Shown: piece after piece, positions 1 through 7,413 of the stretch
How positions within the stretch are numbered: the first letter of the stretch is position 1
How the letters are laid out: each line of letters begins with the position of its first letter
Origin: JAVBOJ01 sp031550755
GTDB lineage: Bacteria; Bacillota; Clostridia; Oscillospirales; UBA929
Assembly: GCA_031550755.1 (NCBI GenBank)
Contig: JAVBOJ010000011.1
Location: 1 to 15,264, forward strand
Direction of reading: 5' to 3'
DNA length: 15,264 nucleotides
Position numbers and translations under genes: made by a program
Notes under the pieces: model-generated
What the model was told of the DNA's origin: nothing
Database searches by the model: none
Seen by the model: only the letters and a program-made list of their open reading frames with translations

Positions 1-496
1 CAGCCCGCAGATCGGACACGCCGTCTCCCAGCTTGGCTGAGACGGGGAAGATTTCCGCAAAGTCATAGACCGCCCGATAGGCGGCGATCACCGGCAGCAG
101 CAAATCCTTCTGCGCGACCGTGTCAATTTTGTTGACAATCAAAAACACCGGCACTTTTTCCGCGCGTAAGCGCTCGATGAGCAGTGCTTCCGGCTTGCCG
201 ACGCGCGGCTCCGGCTCGACGACCAGCAGCGCCGCGTCCACGCCGGCAACACTTTCATGCGTCACGCGCGTCATATATTCGCCAAGCCGCGAGCGCGGCT
301 TGTGAAACCCCGGCGTGTCCACCAGCACGATCTGCGACTCGCCGTGGGTCGCGACGGCGCACAGCCGCCGGCGGGTGGTCTGGGGCTTGTCCGTGACGAT
401 GGCGACCTTTTCGCCCACCAGCTTGTTCATCAGGGTGGATTTGCCCACGTTGGGCCGCCCCAACAGCGCGACCATACCGGATTTCTTCAGTTCCAT
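1..496 (-). CDS. era: GTPase Era, N-terminal part (gene runs off the left edge)
   Basis: Era is a membrane-associated GTPase that binds 16S rRNA and helps mature the 30S ribosomal subunit. The 165 visible residues are the GTPase domain with every G motif in place: GRPNVGKST (residues 13-21), the TT of switch I (40-41), DTPG (60-63), NKID (122-125) and SAK (153-155). The C-terminal KH RNA-binding domain lies beyond the window edge, so the gene is partial only because of the window. The ATG at 496-494 is preceded by a GAGGG about eight bases upstream and lies inside the end of dgkA, overlapping it by 10 bases, which suggests translational coupling. The dgkA-era neighbourhood is standard in Firmicutes. 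I see nothing odd in the visible part. Confidence 0.97.
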   Translation of the reverse strand, partial: MELKKSGMVALLGRPNVGKSTLMNKLVGEKVAIVTDKPQTTRRRLCAVATHGESQIVLVDTPGFHKPRSRLGEYMTRVTHESVAGVDAALLVVEPEPRVGKPEALLIERLRAEKVPVFLIVNKIDTVAQKDLLLPVIAAYRAVYDFAEIFPVSAKLGDGVSDLRA

Positions 497-942
497 TTCT
501 TTTTCCCTCTGATTCCCCATAAACTTAATAAAACACTCGCGGCGAACACGCCCCAGAGCCACGGAGCTTGCCCCAGCGCATCGCCCACGGCGCGAAGGGT
601 TTCCGCCCGCAGAAAAACCAAAAGCCCCGCGCCGGCCGCGCCGAGGGCGGTCAGCAGCACGCCGCCGGCGGCGGCGTCCTTGGCGTCACGGATGAGGTCG
701 TCCTTGTCGCGGCACACCTTCTCGCACAGGCGCTCCAGCGCCGTGTTGTGCAGCTCGGTGCCGGTCACGGCCCCGAAGCAGACCAGACAGGCCGCCCAAG
801 CAAGCGGTTCCAAATTTCCCAAAATGCCCCAAAAAACAACCTGTACGGCGACGCACAGCTCAATGCGCAAATTGCGCTCGGCACGCAGGGCGCGCGCAAC
901 ACCGCGCAGGGCGTTTCCGGCGCTCCTCAAAAAACGTCCCAT
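487..942 (-). CDS. dgkA: Diacylglycerol/undecaprenol kinase, DgkA family
   Basis: This is a small integral membrane lipid kinase. In Gram-positive bacteria the family mostly phosphorylates undecaprenol to supply the carrier lipid for cell-wall synthesis. The 151-residue product has the family signature E63-x2-N66-x3-E70, followed by a charged loop and KDAAAG (88-93), within a three-helix layout (roughly residues 31-60, 91-112 and 128-145). The ATG at 942-940 was chosen because the reading frame open further upstream lies inside ybeY, and because the protein then begins MGRFLRSAGNALRG, typical of the family. Only one base separates it from the ybeY stop, and its own end overlaps era by 10 bases. 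The usual neighbour cdd (cytidine deaminase), found between dgkA and era in Bacillus, is absent. Confidence 0.93.
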   Translation of the reverse strand: MGRFLRSAGNALRGVARALRAERNLRIELCVAVQVVFWGILGNLEPLAWAACLVCFGAVTGTELHNTALERLCEKVCRDKDDLIRDAKDAAAGGVLLTALGAAGAGLLVFLRAETLRAVGDALGQAPWLWGVFAASVLLSLWGIRGKKKWN

Positions 943-943
943 C

Positions 944-1429
944 CTACCGCCCCAGTCCTTCGCGCGACAGAATCTCCTCTTGCTTCGCGCGCATACGCGC
1001 CTCGTCCTCTGGCGTTTCGTGGTCATAGCCCAACAGGTGCAGCAGCCCGTGCAGCGCCAAAAAGGCCATTTCCCGGGCAAACCCGTGGCCATACGCCTCG
1101 GCCTGCGCCCGGGCCGTCGGCACCGAGATCACGATGTCTCCCAGCGCCGCCCGGCCGGTGTCCGGCTCGGCGGTTTCGGGCGGAAGCCCTTGCCCCGGAG
1201 TCAGTTCCCACATCGGGAACGACAGCACGTCAGTGGGTTTGTCCAACTGACGGTGTTCCCGGTTCAGCGCGCGGATGCCGTCGTCATCCGTGTAAAGGAT
1301 ATATGCTTCACAGTCTAGCCCGAGCGCCGCGTCGTTCAGCGTCCGTTTCAAGGCATTCTTTACGACCGCAGTGACTTCCGCCGGGACGCCCAGTCCCCTT
1401 TTCTCGCTTTTGATATAAATCTTGTTCAT
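944..1429 (-). CDS. ybeY: Endoribonuclease YbeY
   Basis: YbeY is a zinc-dependent single-strand endoribonuclease involved in 16S rRNA 3' end maturation and ribosome quality control. The 161-residue protein has the defining metal site H-x3-H-x5-H at H127, H131 and H137 (HGLLHLLGYDH). It also has the conserved central motif ending TDVLSFP (residues 66-72). Its length matches the family. The ATG overlaps the phoH stop in an ATGA arrangement (four bases shared), the classic sign of translational coupling. It sits in the conserved phoH-ybeY-dgkA-era order. The only slight oddity is an LNREHR motif, where a tyrosine is more usual than the histidine. Confidence 0.96.
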   Translation of the reverse strand: MNKIYIKSEKRGLGVPAEVTAVVKNALKRTLNDAALGLDCEAYILYTDDDGIRALNREHRQLDKPTDVLSFPMWELTPGQGLPPETAEPDTGRAALGDIVISVPTARAQAEAYGHGFAREMAFLALHGLLHLLGYDHETPEDEARMRAKQEEILSREGLGR

Positions 1430-2415
1430 CGTCTGATCCGTTTCTTGGCCGACAGGGACGAAATCTTGTTCTCGTACTCCTCGTAAGCCTTGACAATCCG
1501 CTGCACCAGCACGTGGCGCACCACGTCGCGCGCTGTCAGCTCGCAGATGGCGATGTCCTCGATGCCGGCCAGCACCCGCAGCGCCTCCTTGAGGCCGGAG
1601 ACCTTGTCGCGCGGCAGGTCGATCTGGGTGACGTCGCCGGTGATGACGACCCGCGACCCGAACCCGATGCGGGTGAGGAACATTTTCATCTGCTCGCGGG
1701 AGGTGTTTTGCGCCTCGTCGAGGATGATAAACGAGTCGTCCAGCGTCCGCCCGCGCATATAGGCCAAGGGCGCCACCTCGATGGTGCCGCGCTCGGCGTA
1801 GTTGTGATAGGTTTCGGCGCCCAGCATGTCAAACAGCGCGTCATACAGCGGGCGCAGGTAGGGATCGACCTTGTTCTGCAAGTCGCCGGGCAGAAAGCCC
1901 AGTTTTTCGCCGGCCTCAACGGCCGGACGGGTCAGGATGATGCGGTTGACCTTTTTCTGCCGGAAGGCGGTGACCGCCGCGGCGACGGCCAGATAGGTCT
2001 TGCCGGTGCCGGCGGGGCCGACGCCGATGGCGATGGTGTTTTTCTGGATCGCCTCGACGTACTTCTTCTGCCCCAATGTTTTTGGCTTGATCGGCTTGCC
2101 CTTGGCCGTGACGCAGAAGACATCCGAGCCCAGCTCTGAGAGCTTGTCCTCACTGCCCTCGGAGACCATCTCCAGCACATAGCGCACGTTTTGCGCGCCC
2201 ACCGTTTCGCCCCGCGCCGACAACGACAGCAGGCTTTCGATGGTTTTGACTGCCTTGTACACGTTTTCCACATCGCCGCTGACCTTGAGCTGGTTGTCCC
2301 GGTTGATGACCTTGACGTTCAGGGCCTGCTCGACGATCTTCATGTTTTCGTCAAACAGGCCGAACAGCCCGATAATCTCTTCCAGCCGATCGACTTGTAT
2401 CGTTTGTTCTATCAT
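1426..2415 (-). CDS. phoH: PhoH family ATPase
   Basis: This is a PhoH/PhoL-type cytoplasmic P-loop ATPase, related to the helicase core and widely linked to RNA metabolism; it is nearly always next to ybeY. The 329-residue protein has an N-terminal KH-like region (about 1-70) followed by the ATPase domain. The domain shows Walker A GPAGTGKT (133-140), the family motif around EAGEKLGFLPGD (168-178), Walker B IILDEAQ (230-236) and a sensor-type segment VITGDVTQIDLP (257-268). A longer open frame reaches 2484, but the ATG at 2415-2413 is chosen because it has an AGAGAGGT ribosome binding site at proper spacing and the extra upstream residues overlap the end of yqfD. In Bacillus, pgpH lies between phoH and ybeY; here the two are directly coupled instead. 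Confidence 0.96.
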   Translation of the reverse strand: MIEQTIQVDRLEEIIGLFGLFDENMKIVEQALNVKVINRDNQLKVSGDVENVYKAVKTIESLLSLSARGETVGAQNVRYVLEMVSEGSEDKLSELGSDVFCVTAKGKPIKPKTLGQKKYVEAIQKNTIAIGVGPAGTGKTYLAVAAAVTAFRQKKVNRIILTRPAVEAGEKLGFLPGDLQNKVDPYLRPLYDALFDMLGAETYHNYAERGTIEVAPLAYMRGRTLDDSFIILDEAQNTSREQMKMFLTRIGFGSRVVITGDVTQIDLPRDKVSGLKEALRVLAGIEDIAICELTARDVVRHVLVQRIVKAYEEYENKISSLSAKKRIRR

Positions 2416-2435
2416 ATTGTACCTCTCTGTATTGA

Positions 2436-3617
2436 TTATTCGGCCGCCTGCAAGGGGATCTGCACGTCGATTTTCTCCCTGCATTCGGCCACCAGCCGCA
2501 CGGCGAAAAAGCCCGCGCCCGCCTGCGGCACATACTGCGCGTCCACCACCTCGCCCTGCCCCATTTCCCGGGCAAGGCGCGTTTCCAGCCGCGCAAGCAG
2601 GATGCCCTTGGCCGTCTCCTCGGGGATGCGATAGTCCGCCGGGGTGTACTCCCGGTACTCCTCGGTGACCAAGATAACCGGCAGCGCCGCGCCGCCCGGC
2701 AGACGCAGGATGGTATTCCTCACGATTTTATCATAATACCGATAAGAATTGAAGTCATTTCCATAGAAATTTATCCGCGATCCGCCCACGACCAGCGCAC
2801 GCCGGGTGGTTGTGCGGCCGGTATACTGCTTCGCGGCGGCGTTTTGGGGCAATTTGGCGCTGTAATCGTACCAGACGCGGGCCTCGATATCGGCCCGGGC
2901 ATGGACAAAGCGCGCGCCCGCCTTGGAATCCACCACGCCGCTGACCAAAAGATCCCCCTTCTCCACCGTCTGGCCGATCCGCACCACCGCCGCGCCGGAC
3001 AGGGTGTCGATGGACACCACCACGCCGTCACGCGCCGAGACGATGTTGCAGGGGCTGCCGTCCGGGATGAGCTCCGGTTTGGGAATGCGCTCCCGCACCT
3101 CGACAACGGCGCGGCTGCCCTTGACGTTGACGGTCAGCCAGGACAGCTCCTCGACCCGCAGAATCATCTCATTTTTGATTTCATTGATGTCGATGGACGG
3201 ACCATAGGTGCCCATTTTGACGCCGATTTCGGCCAAATTTTCCAAAATCTCGCCGTCGCTGACCGTTTCATTGCCGACAACCTCAAATTCCCAGATAAAC
3301 ATTGACAGTATATAGAGCGCCAAGATGCACGCCCCAAAGCCCAAAAACAGCAGATGCCGCCGGCGCAGCCGCCAAAGAAAAAACGGCACGCCTTTTTTCT
3401 GCACCGGCACAACGGTGCAGAGGCATTTTTCGGCGAAATGCTGGACTTTTTTGTACCCCTGCGGCAAAATATGCGCCCGCAGATGGGTCTCGTCCATACG
3501 CTGAAGTCCCCAAAAGGCGATGCCGTTTTGAGAGCATACATTTAAAAAGCGCTCGGGAAACGCCCCCTCCACTTCTACCTCTACGCTGCCGCGCAGCAGG
3601 TTGACCGCACCCAGCAC
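2436..3617 (-). CDS. yqfD: Sporulation protein YqfD
   Basis: YqfD is a mother-cell membrane protein needed for efficient sporulation in Bacillus; its molecular role is not established. The 393-residue product (Bacillus protein about 398) has a soluble N-terminal region, a basic stretch then a single strong membrane segment (about residues 88-108), and a long extracytoplasmic part. The latter contains a POTRA-like stretch beginning FEVVGNETVSDGEI (111-124). I chose the GTG at 3617-3615 because AAAGGAGG lies seven bases upstream. The open frame extends further to 3896, but that part overlaps yqfC in another frame and is low-complexity. It follows yqfC by 23 bases and precedes phoH by 20, so it belongs to the same transcript. 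Confidence 0.9.
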   Translation of the reverse strand: MLGAVNLLRGSVEVEVEGAFPERFLNVCSQNGIAFWGLQRMDETHLRAHILPQGYKKVQHFAEKCLCTVVPVQKKGVPFFLWRLRRRHLLFLGFGACILALYILSMFIWEFEVVGNETVSDGEILENLAEIGVKMGTYGPSIDINEIKNEMILRVEELSWLTVNVKGSRAVVEVRERIPKPELIPDGSPCNIVSARDGVVVSIDTLSGAAVVRIGQTVEKGDLLVSGVVDSKAGARFVHARADIEARVWYDYSAKLPQNAAAKQYTGRTTTRRALVVGGSRINFYGNDFNSYRYYDKIVRNTILRLPGGAALPVILVTEEYREYTPADYRIPEETAKGILLARLETRLAREMGQGEVVDAQYVPQAGAGFFAVRLVAECREKIDVQIPLQAAE

Positions 3618-3640
3618 AACGTCCCCTCCTTTTTGCTCCT

Positions 3641-3925
3641 CTAAAACACAAACTCCACGGCGAAGATGGTGCCCTCCAGGCTCAGCTCGGTGGCGTTCAT
3701 GGCACGCAGCTCCAAGCCCTCGCCCTTGACCTTGACGACCACCTGACCGCCGTTGATGTCGATCTCGCGGTCGCCGTATTCCAAAATGCCGCGGTGGTTT
3801 TCCAGCAGCAGCCGGCGGCAGCCCATGATTTCCAGCCGTGGCAGACCCGCCACCAGATCCGGCGGCAAATCCAGTATTCCGGCCGCTTTTTCCCACACGC
3901 TTTTCCGCGGCGGATTTTCCCGCAT
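3641..3925 (-). CDS. yqfC: Sporulation protein YqfC
   Basis: YqfC is a small conserved sporulation protein of the YabP/YqfC family. The product is 94 residues (Bacillus YqfC about 93) and shows the typical pattern: a PRLEIMG segment, then a hydrophobic-charged LLLENHRGILEYG (about 39-51) and a C-terminal block EGTIFAVEFVF. The ATG at 3925-3923 follows a purine-rich GGGTGGAG. An in-frame GTG at 3934 would add three residues and cannot be excluded. It is the first gene of the leftward operon and lies 39 bases downstream of a candidate sigma-E promoter, in keeping with mother-cell expression known for this gene in Bacillus. Confidence 0.88.
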   Translation of the reverse strand: MRENPPRKSVWEKAAGILDLPPDLVAGLPRLEIMGCRRLLLENHRGILEYGDREIDINGGQVVVKVKGEGLELRAMNATELSLEGTIFAVEFVF

Positions 3926-3963
3926 ATTCTCCACCCTTTCCCTACAGGACTTGACCCTTCTTT

Positions 3964-3992
3964 ACTTTATGCCGAGGTGGTAAAAAACATGA
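3964..3992 (-). promoter_or_regulatory. Candidate sigma-E-type promoter for yqfC
   Basis: Read on the minus strand there is a -35-like TCATGTTT (3992-3985), a 13-base spacer, and a -10-like CATAAAGT (3971-3964). This resembles the known sigma-E pattern (an ATATT-like -35 and CATACANT -10 spaced 13-15). It would start transcription around 3957, leaving a leader of about 30 bases before yqfC. The match is by eye and the -35 has one clear mismatch. Confidence 0.45.
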
Positions 3993-4028
3993 AAAAACCG
4001 CATATATTCTTCATGAGGTGAAACAAAT

Positions 4029-5210
4029 ATGTCCCGACTTTTTTCCAACCGCAGATTCATGGAGATCGCCGTGGGGCTCAGCATCCTGACCGGCTTTGTC
4101 GGCCTCATCGCCTTCCCGACACAGGCCACAGCCTCCGCCGTACGGGGCATCCGGCTCTGTCTGGATGTGATTTTGCCCACCCTGTTCCCTTTTTTTGTGC
4201 TGTCCACCCTCATCATTCAGACCGGGCTGGCGCGCTATTTCGGCTTGGCGCTGGAGCGCCTCATGCGCCCGCTGTTCAACGTCAGCGGCGCCTGCTCGGT
4301 GGCGGTGGCGCTGGGCTTTGTGGGCGGATATCCGGTGGGTGCCAAGACCGCCATTTCGCTCTACGAACAGGGGCTTTGCTCCAAAAATGAGGCCGAACGG
4401 CTGCTGGCGTTTTGCAACAACTCCGGGCCGGCGTTTATTTTGGGCGCGGTGGGCGTCGGCATCTTCGCCAACTCGCGCGCCGGACTGCTGCTCTACCTGG
4501 CGCATACCGCCGCGTCGCTGACGGTGGGCTTTTTGTTTCGGTTTTACCGACGGCGCGAGGATCGGGAGCTCTACCGCCCCGCGCCCAGAACCACCTTCGA
4601 GGTGGTCAAATTCACCCGCGCCTTCACCTCGTCGATCACCTCGTCGTTTCAGTCGGTTCTCAACATTTGTGCCTTTGTCATTTTCTTCACCGTTGCGGTG
4701 CAAATGTTATTTTTGTTTGGTATTTTGCCCGGTCTGGCGCATTTTTTCTCCATTCTCCTCTCTCCCTTCGGCGTCACGCCCGAGACCGTCGAACGGCTGC
4801 TGACCGGGTTGATTGAGATCACCTCCGGCCTGTGGACGTTGCAGGGCACCAGCTTTTCCATGGGCTCCCAGCTGGCCATGGCCGCCTTTATGCTGGGCTG
4901 GGCGGGCATCTCGGTGCATTGTCAAGTGCTGTCCTTCATCGGCGGCAGCGGCTTGCGCACCTGGACCTATGTCTGCGGCAAGTTTTTGCAGGCCGGGCTT
5001 TCGGTGGTCTATGTCTACGCGATGGCGGGGCTGTTCGGGTTGGGCGCGCCGGTGTCCGACTATCTGGCCGAGCAGGTGGGGGCGCTGTCCGCCATGGATT
5101 TCGGCTCGACATTGGGCGCCAGCGTCAAGGTGACATTGATCGTGTTTTTTCTCTTTTTGTCGGCCTGTTTGGTGCTGGCGACCAAAAAACACTGGAAAAA
5201 AATCGCGTGA
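4029..5210 (+). CDS. ylbJ: Sporulation integral membrane protein YlbJ
   Basis: YlbJ is a polytopic mother-cell membrane protein required for sporulation in Bacillus, belonging to the nucleoside-recognition (Gate) domain superfamily. The 393-residue product has many hydrophobic helices (first at about 12-30, then 43-64). The hallmark segments are GGYPVGAKTA (99-108) and FCNNSGPAFILGAVG (128-142). A second similar half lies at about 205-345. The ATG at 4029 follows GAGGTGA with a seven-base spacer. It is divergent from yqfC across about 100 bases. It appears to head a two-gene unit with the small cysteine protein downstream. Confidence 0.92.
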   Translation: MSRLFSNRRFMEIAVGLSILTGFVGLIAFPTQATASAVRGIRLCLDVILPTLFPFFVLSTLIIQTGLARYFGLALERLMRPLFNVSGACSVAVALGFVGGYPVGAKTAISLYEQGLCSKNEAERLLAFCNNSGPAFILGAVGVGIFANSRAGLLLYLAHTAASLTVGFLFRFYRRREDRELYRPAPRTTFEVVKFTRAFTSSITSSFQSVLNICAFVIFFTVAVQMLFLFGILPGLAHFFSILLSPFGVTPETVERLLTGLIEITSGLWTLQGTSFSMGSQLAMAAFMLGWAGISVHCQVLSFIGGSGLRTWTYVCGKFLQAGLSVVYVYAMAGLFGLGAPVSDYLAEQVGALSAMDFGSTLGASVKVTLIVFFLFLSACLVLATKKHWKKIA

Positions 5211-5260
5211 GGTGATATACTGTCGGCGAAATCAATTTTTTGTCCGAGAGGGTGCGCGCC

Positions 5261-5470
5261 ATGAAGCTGTTCCGTGCCAAAATCGACCCCCGCTGCGCCT
5301 ATTGCAAGCACAGCATTCCCTTGACCGGGGCGGATCTGGGCTGCATCAAGCGCGGCGTGGTGGAGGCGTCCGGTCAGTGCCGGCGGTTTTCCTATGACCC
5401 GTTCAAGCGCACGCCACCCAAGCCGGTGCGTCTGCGCAAAAACTACAGCGACAAGGATTTTGCGTTATAA
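5261..5470 (+). CDS. Small four-cysteine protein of unknown function
   Basis: This is a 69-residue, basic, soluble-looking protein. Four cysteines are arranged C12-x2-C15-x12-C28-x11-C40, followed by RRFSYDPFKR (41-50) and a lysine/proline-rich tail. The spacing would suit a small zinc ribbon or similar metal site, but nothing proves metal binding. Proteins of this look are, to my recollection, common as hypothetical proteins in Clostridia. The ATG at 5261 with GAGAGGG upstream is preferred over an in-frame TTG at 5240. It lies 50 bases after ylbJ on the same strand and is followed at once by a strong terminator, so it is probably co-transcribed with ylbJ. Function is unknown. Confidence 0.75.
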   Translation: MKLFRAKIDPRCAYCKHSIPLTGADLGCIKRGVVEASGQCRRFSYDPFKRTPPKPVRLRKNYSDKDFAL

Positions 5471-5473
5471 AGG

Positions 5474-5516
5474 AAAGCGGCCCGGGTGAAAACCCGAGCC
5501 GCTTTTGTTGTTTGTT
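5474..5516 (+). terminator. Strong intrinsic terminator after the ylbJ unit
   Basis: The stem is AAAGCGGC-C-CGGGT (5474-5487), the loop is GAAA (5488-5491) and the other arm is ACCCG-A-GCCGCTTT (5492-5505), with one C/A mismatch. A T-rich tail TTTTGTTGTTTGTT follows (5503-5516). It begins three bases after the stop of the small cysteine protein. On the opposite strand the tail is weaker (TTTCCTTTAT), but it could also stop transcripts coming from the SulP gene. Confidence 0.92.
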
Positions 5517-5520
5517 GGAT

Positions 5521-5651
5521 ATGCAATCCCCCGGTCTGCGGCCACCCCCTTTTGTAAGGGAGGCTGGGTTCAGGCCCCTTTTCCAAAGGGGCTGTCGGCG
5601 GAACGCAGACTGGGGATTGGACGACCGGGCGAACACAGTTCGCCCCTACAA
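5521..5651. repeat. Palindromic intergenic repeat element
   Basis: This non-coding stretch is made of nested inverted repeats. The outer arms are CAATCCCCCGGTCTGCG (5524-5540) and CGCAGACTGGGGATTG (5604-5619). Inside are hairpins CCCTT/AAGGG (5547-5560) and the eight-base GCCCCTTT/AAAGGGGC (5574-5592). A separate perfect eight-base hairpin, GGGCGAAC/GTTCGCCC (5627-5645), follows and touches the SulP stop codon. From memory, similar GC-rich palindromic blocks recur between genes of Oscillospiraceae, but copy number cannot be seen in one window. It may act as a terminator for sulP or be a small non-autonomous mobile repeat. Confidence 0.65.
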
Positions 5652-7274
5652 TAACCGGCGAGCCGCCTCCTCAATCGCCTTGTCCGCGCTCCAAAACACG
5701 GCGTTTTCTCCCATTTTGGCCAGCAAGCCGCTGCGGCGCAGCATGCTCTCCACTTGCGGCTGTAAGGAGCACACCATCATTTGCCCGCTCTGCGCCATCA
5801 GGTTTTCGCGCAACTCCTCCAGCGCCTGAATGCCCGACATGTCGATCAGCGTGACGCCGCGCATCGAGATGATCAGCACCCCGCCGATCTCGGTCAGCTC
5901 CTGCCGCAGCCGCCCCACCGTGGCAAAAAACAGCGGCCCGGTCAGATAGGCCACCCGCACGTCGCGCAGTGCGTCCGCGTCCAGTCCTTCCTTGCGCGAG
6001 AGGCGTTTGGCGTCCACCTCCGAGACAGTAATCCCGACGTTGGAGACCTGCACCACAAACAAAATCAGCGCGAACACCACCCCGATCAGGATGGCCTGTG
6101 TCAGATCGAAAATCACGGTGGCGGCCATGGTCAGGAGATATTTGGCGATGGCTCCCTTGAACCGGCGGGAAAAAATATACCGGATTTCCTTCCATTCGTT
6201 CATGCGCCAGGCGGTCACCATCAGCACGCCGGCCAGCGCCGCCAGCGGAATTTCCGACATGATCGGTGCCAGCAAAAACATTGACAGCAGCAGCCCCAGC
6301 GCGTGGAAAACGCTGACCAGCCGGGTCACGCCGCCGGCCTTGATGCCGACGCTGGTGCGGGCAATGGCCGCCGTGGCCGGAACGCCGCCGAAAAACGGGA
6401 TAATCATATTGCCCACGCCCTGCGCCACAAGGTCGCGGTTGGCGTCGTATTTTTCCTTTTTCATTTTGGCGGCCACCTCGCCGCACAACAGGCTCTCGAT
6501 CATGCCCAGCGCCGCGATGCTCAGCGCCGGCACCAGCATGTCCCGCATACCGGCAAGGCTCAGCGCGTCGAAGGTCAGGCGGTTCTCGGGAAACAGCGTT
6601 TTGGGAATCTCCCCGATGGTCTCCAGCGGAAAGCCGCACACGGCGGCCAGTCCCGAGGCCAGCGCCAGTCCGGCCAGCGACGACGGAAACGTCCACTTTT
6701 TCGGCCACAGCAGCATGACGGCAATGACAATGCCGCCGGTCAGCAGCGCGTACCAGTTGGGCGAAAGCGGCGTTTTGAAATACTCCGCCAGCTTCAGCGC
6801 CGAGGATTCGGTCGGCGGCGTCCGGACGCCCAGCACATTGTCGAGCTGTCCGATGGCGATGATGAGGGCGATGCCGGAGGTAAAGCCGGTGATGACCGGC
6901 GCGGGGATGAACGACACCACCCGGCCAAATTTCAGCAGTCCCGCCGCCACCAAAAAAATGCCCGACAGCAGCCCCGCCGTCCAGATGCCGGACAGGCCGT
7001 ATTTCTGCGCCAGCACGATCAAAATGGCGGTCATGGCCCCGGTCGGCCCGGAGATTTGAAACGACCCGCCCGACAGCGCGCCGATGATGAGCCCCGCCAA
7101 AATCGCGGTGATGAGCCCGGCGGCCGCCGTCGCGCCGCAGCTCACGCCGAAGGCCAGCGCCAGCGGCAGCGCCACCGCCGTTACGGTGATGCCGGCCAGC
7201 AGGTCGCGCTTGAACCGGGACATATTATACTTTGAAAATTCGCTTTTGAGGTCGGATACATATTTTTTCAGCAT
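5646..7274 (-). CDS. SulP family anion transporter with STAS domain
   Basis: This is a SulP/SLC26-type inner-membrane transporter for inorganic anions (sulfate, bicarbonate or similar); the exact substrate cannot be read from sequence. The 542-residue protein starts with a short cytoplasmic segment, then a long membrane domain of many helices (about 25-405). The first transmembrane segment contains GITVTAVALPLALAFG (28-43), the usual SulP signature area. A cytoplasmic STAS domain (about 430-540) contains LIDMSGIQALEEL around S480, the serine conserved in STAS regulatory domains. The ATG at 7274-7272 has GGGGA upstream. It is monocistronic, converging on the ylbJ unit and divergent from the HAD gene. 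Its TAG stop lies at the edge of a palindromic repeat. Confidence 0.94.
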   Translation of the reverse strand: MLKKYVSDLKSEFSKYNMSRFKRDLLAGITVTAVALPLALAFGVSCGATAAAGLITAILAGLIIGALSGGSFQISGPTGAMTAILIVLAQKYGLSGIWTAGLLSGIFLVAAGLLKFGRVVSFIPAPVITGFTSGIALIIAIGQLDNVLGVRTPPTESSALKLAEYFKTPLSPNWYALLTGGIVIAVMLLWPKKWTFPSSLAGLALASGLAAVCGFPLETIGEIPKTLFPENRLTFDALSLAGMRDMLVPALSIAALGMIESLLCGEVAAKMKKEKYDANRDLVAQGVGNMIIPFFGGVPATAAIARTSVGIKAGGVTRLVSVFHALGLLLSMFLLAPIMSEIPLAALAGVLMVTAWRMNEWKEIRYIFSRRFKGAIAKYLLTMAATVIFDLTQAILIGVVFALILFVVQVSNVGITVSEVDAKRLSRKEGLDADALRDVRVAYLTGPLFFATVGRLRQELTEIGGVLIISMRGVTLIDMSGIQALEELRENLMAQSGQMMVCSLQPQVESMLRRSGLLAKMGENAVFWSADKAIEEAARRLL

Positions 7275-7309
7275 ATTCGTTCCCCATCCCCTGTCCTGTG
7301 TACCGGAAA

Positions 7310-7339
7310 ATTATACAGTATTCCCGCCCTTTCGCGCAA
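7310..7339 (-). promoter_or_regulatory. Candidate sigma-A promoter for the SulP gene
   Basis: On the minus strand a perfect TATAAT -10 (7315-7310) lies 18 bases from a TTGCGC -35 (7339-7334; four of six consensus bases). Transcription would start near 7303, about 30 bases before the SulP ATG. Confidence 0.6.
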
Positions 7340-7349
7340 GAGGGAACGA

Positions 7350-7378
7350 TTGCAATTTAAATCCAATTACATTATACT
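7350..7378 (+). promoter_or_regulatory. Candidate sigma-A promoter for the HAD gene
   Basis: TTGCAA (7350-7355) and TATACT (7373-7378) are separated by exactly 17 bases, in an AT-rich island unlike the surrounding GC-rich DNA. Transcription would start near 7385, about 30 bases before the ATG at 7414. It lies back to back with the SulP promoter. Confidence 0.65.
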
Positions 7379-7413
7379 GTTTTATGAACATTTTAACGAT
7401 TGCGAGGAATTGT

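Noticed and set aside
257..1318. Plus-strand open frame of 353 codons across era, dgkA and ybeY.
   Set aside because: It spans three well-supported minus-strand genes, is rich in arginine and proline, and shows no family features.
3618..3896. N-terminal extension of the yqfD frame up to 3896.
   Set aside because: This stretch overlaps yqfC in another frame and is low-complexity; a GTG with AAAGGAGG at 3617 gives the normal protein length.
4000..4008. GCATATATT ahead of ylbJ as a sigma-E-type -10.
   Set aside because: The implied start would fall at the edge of the ribosome binding site, leaving almost no leader, and no fitting -35 is seen. The ylbJ promoter remains unidentified.
5403..5636. 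Minus-strand open frame of 77 codons through the terminator and repeat.
   Set aside because: It runs across a strong terminator hairpin and palindromic repeat and has no ribosome binding site or plausible protein features.
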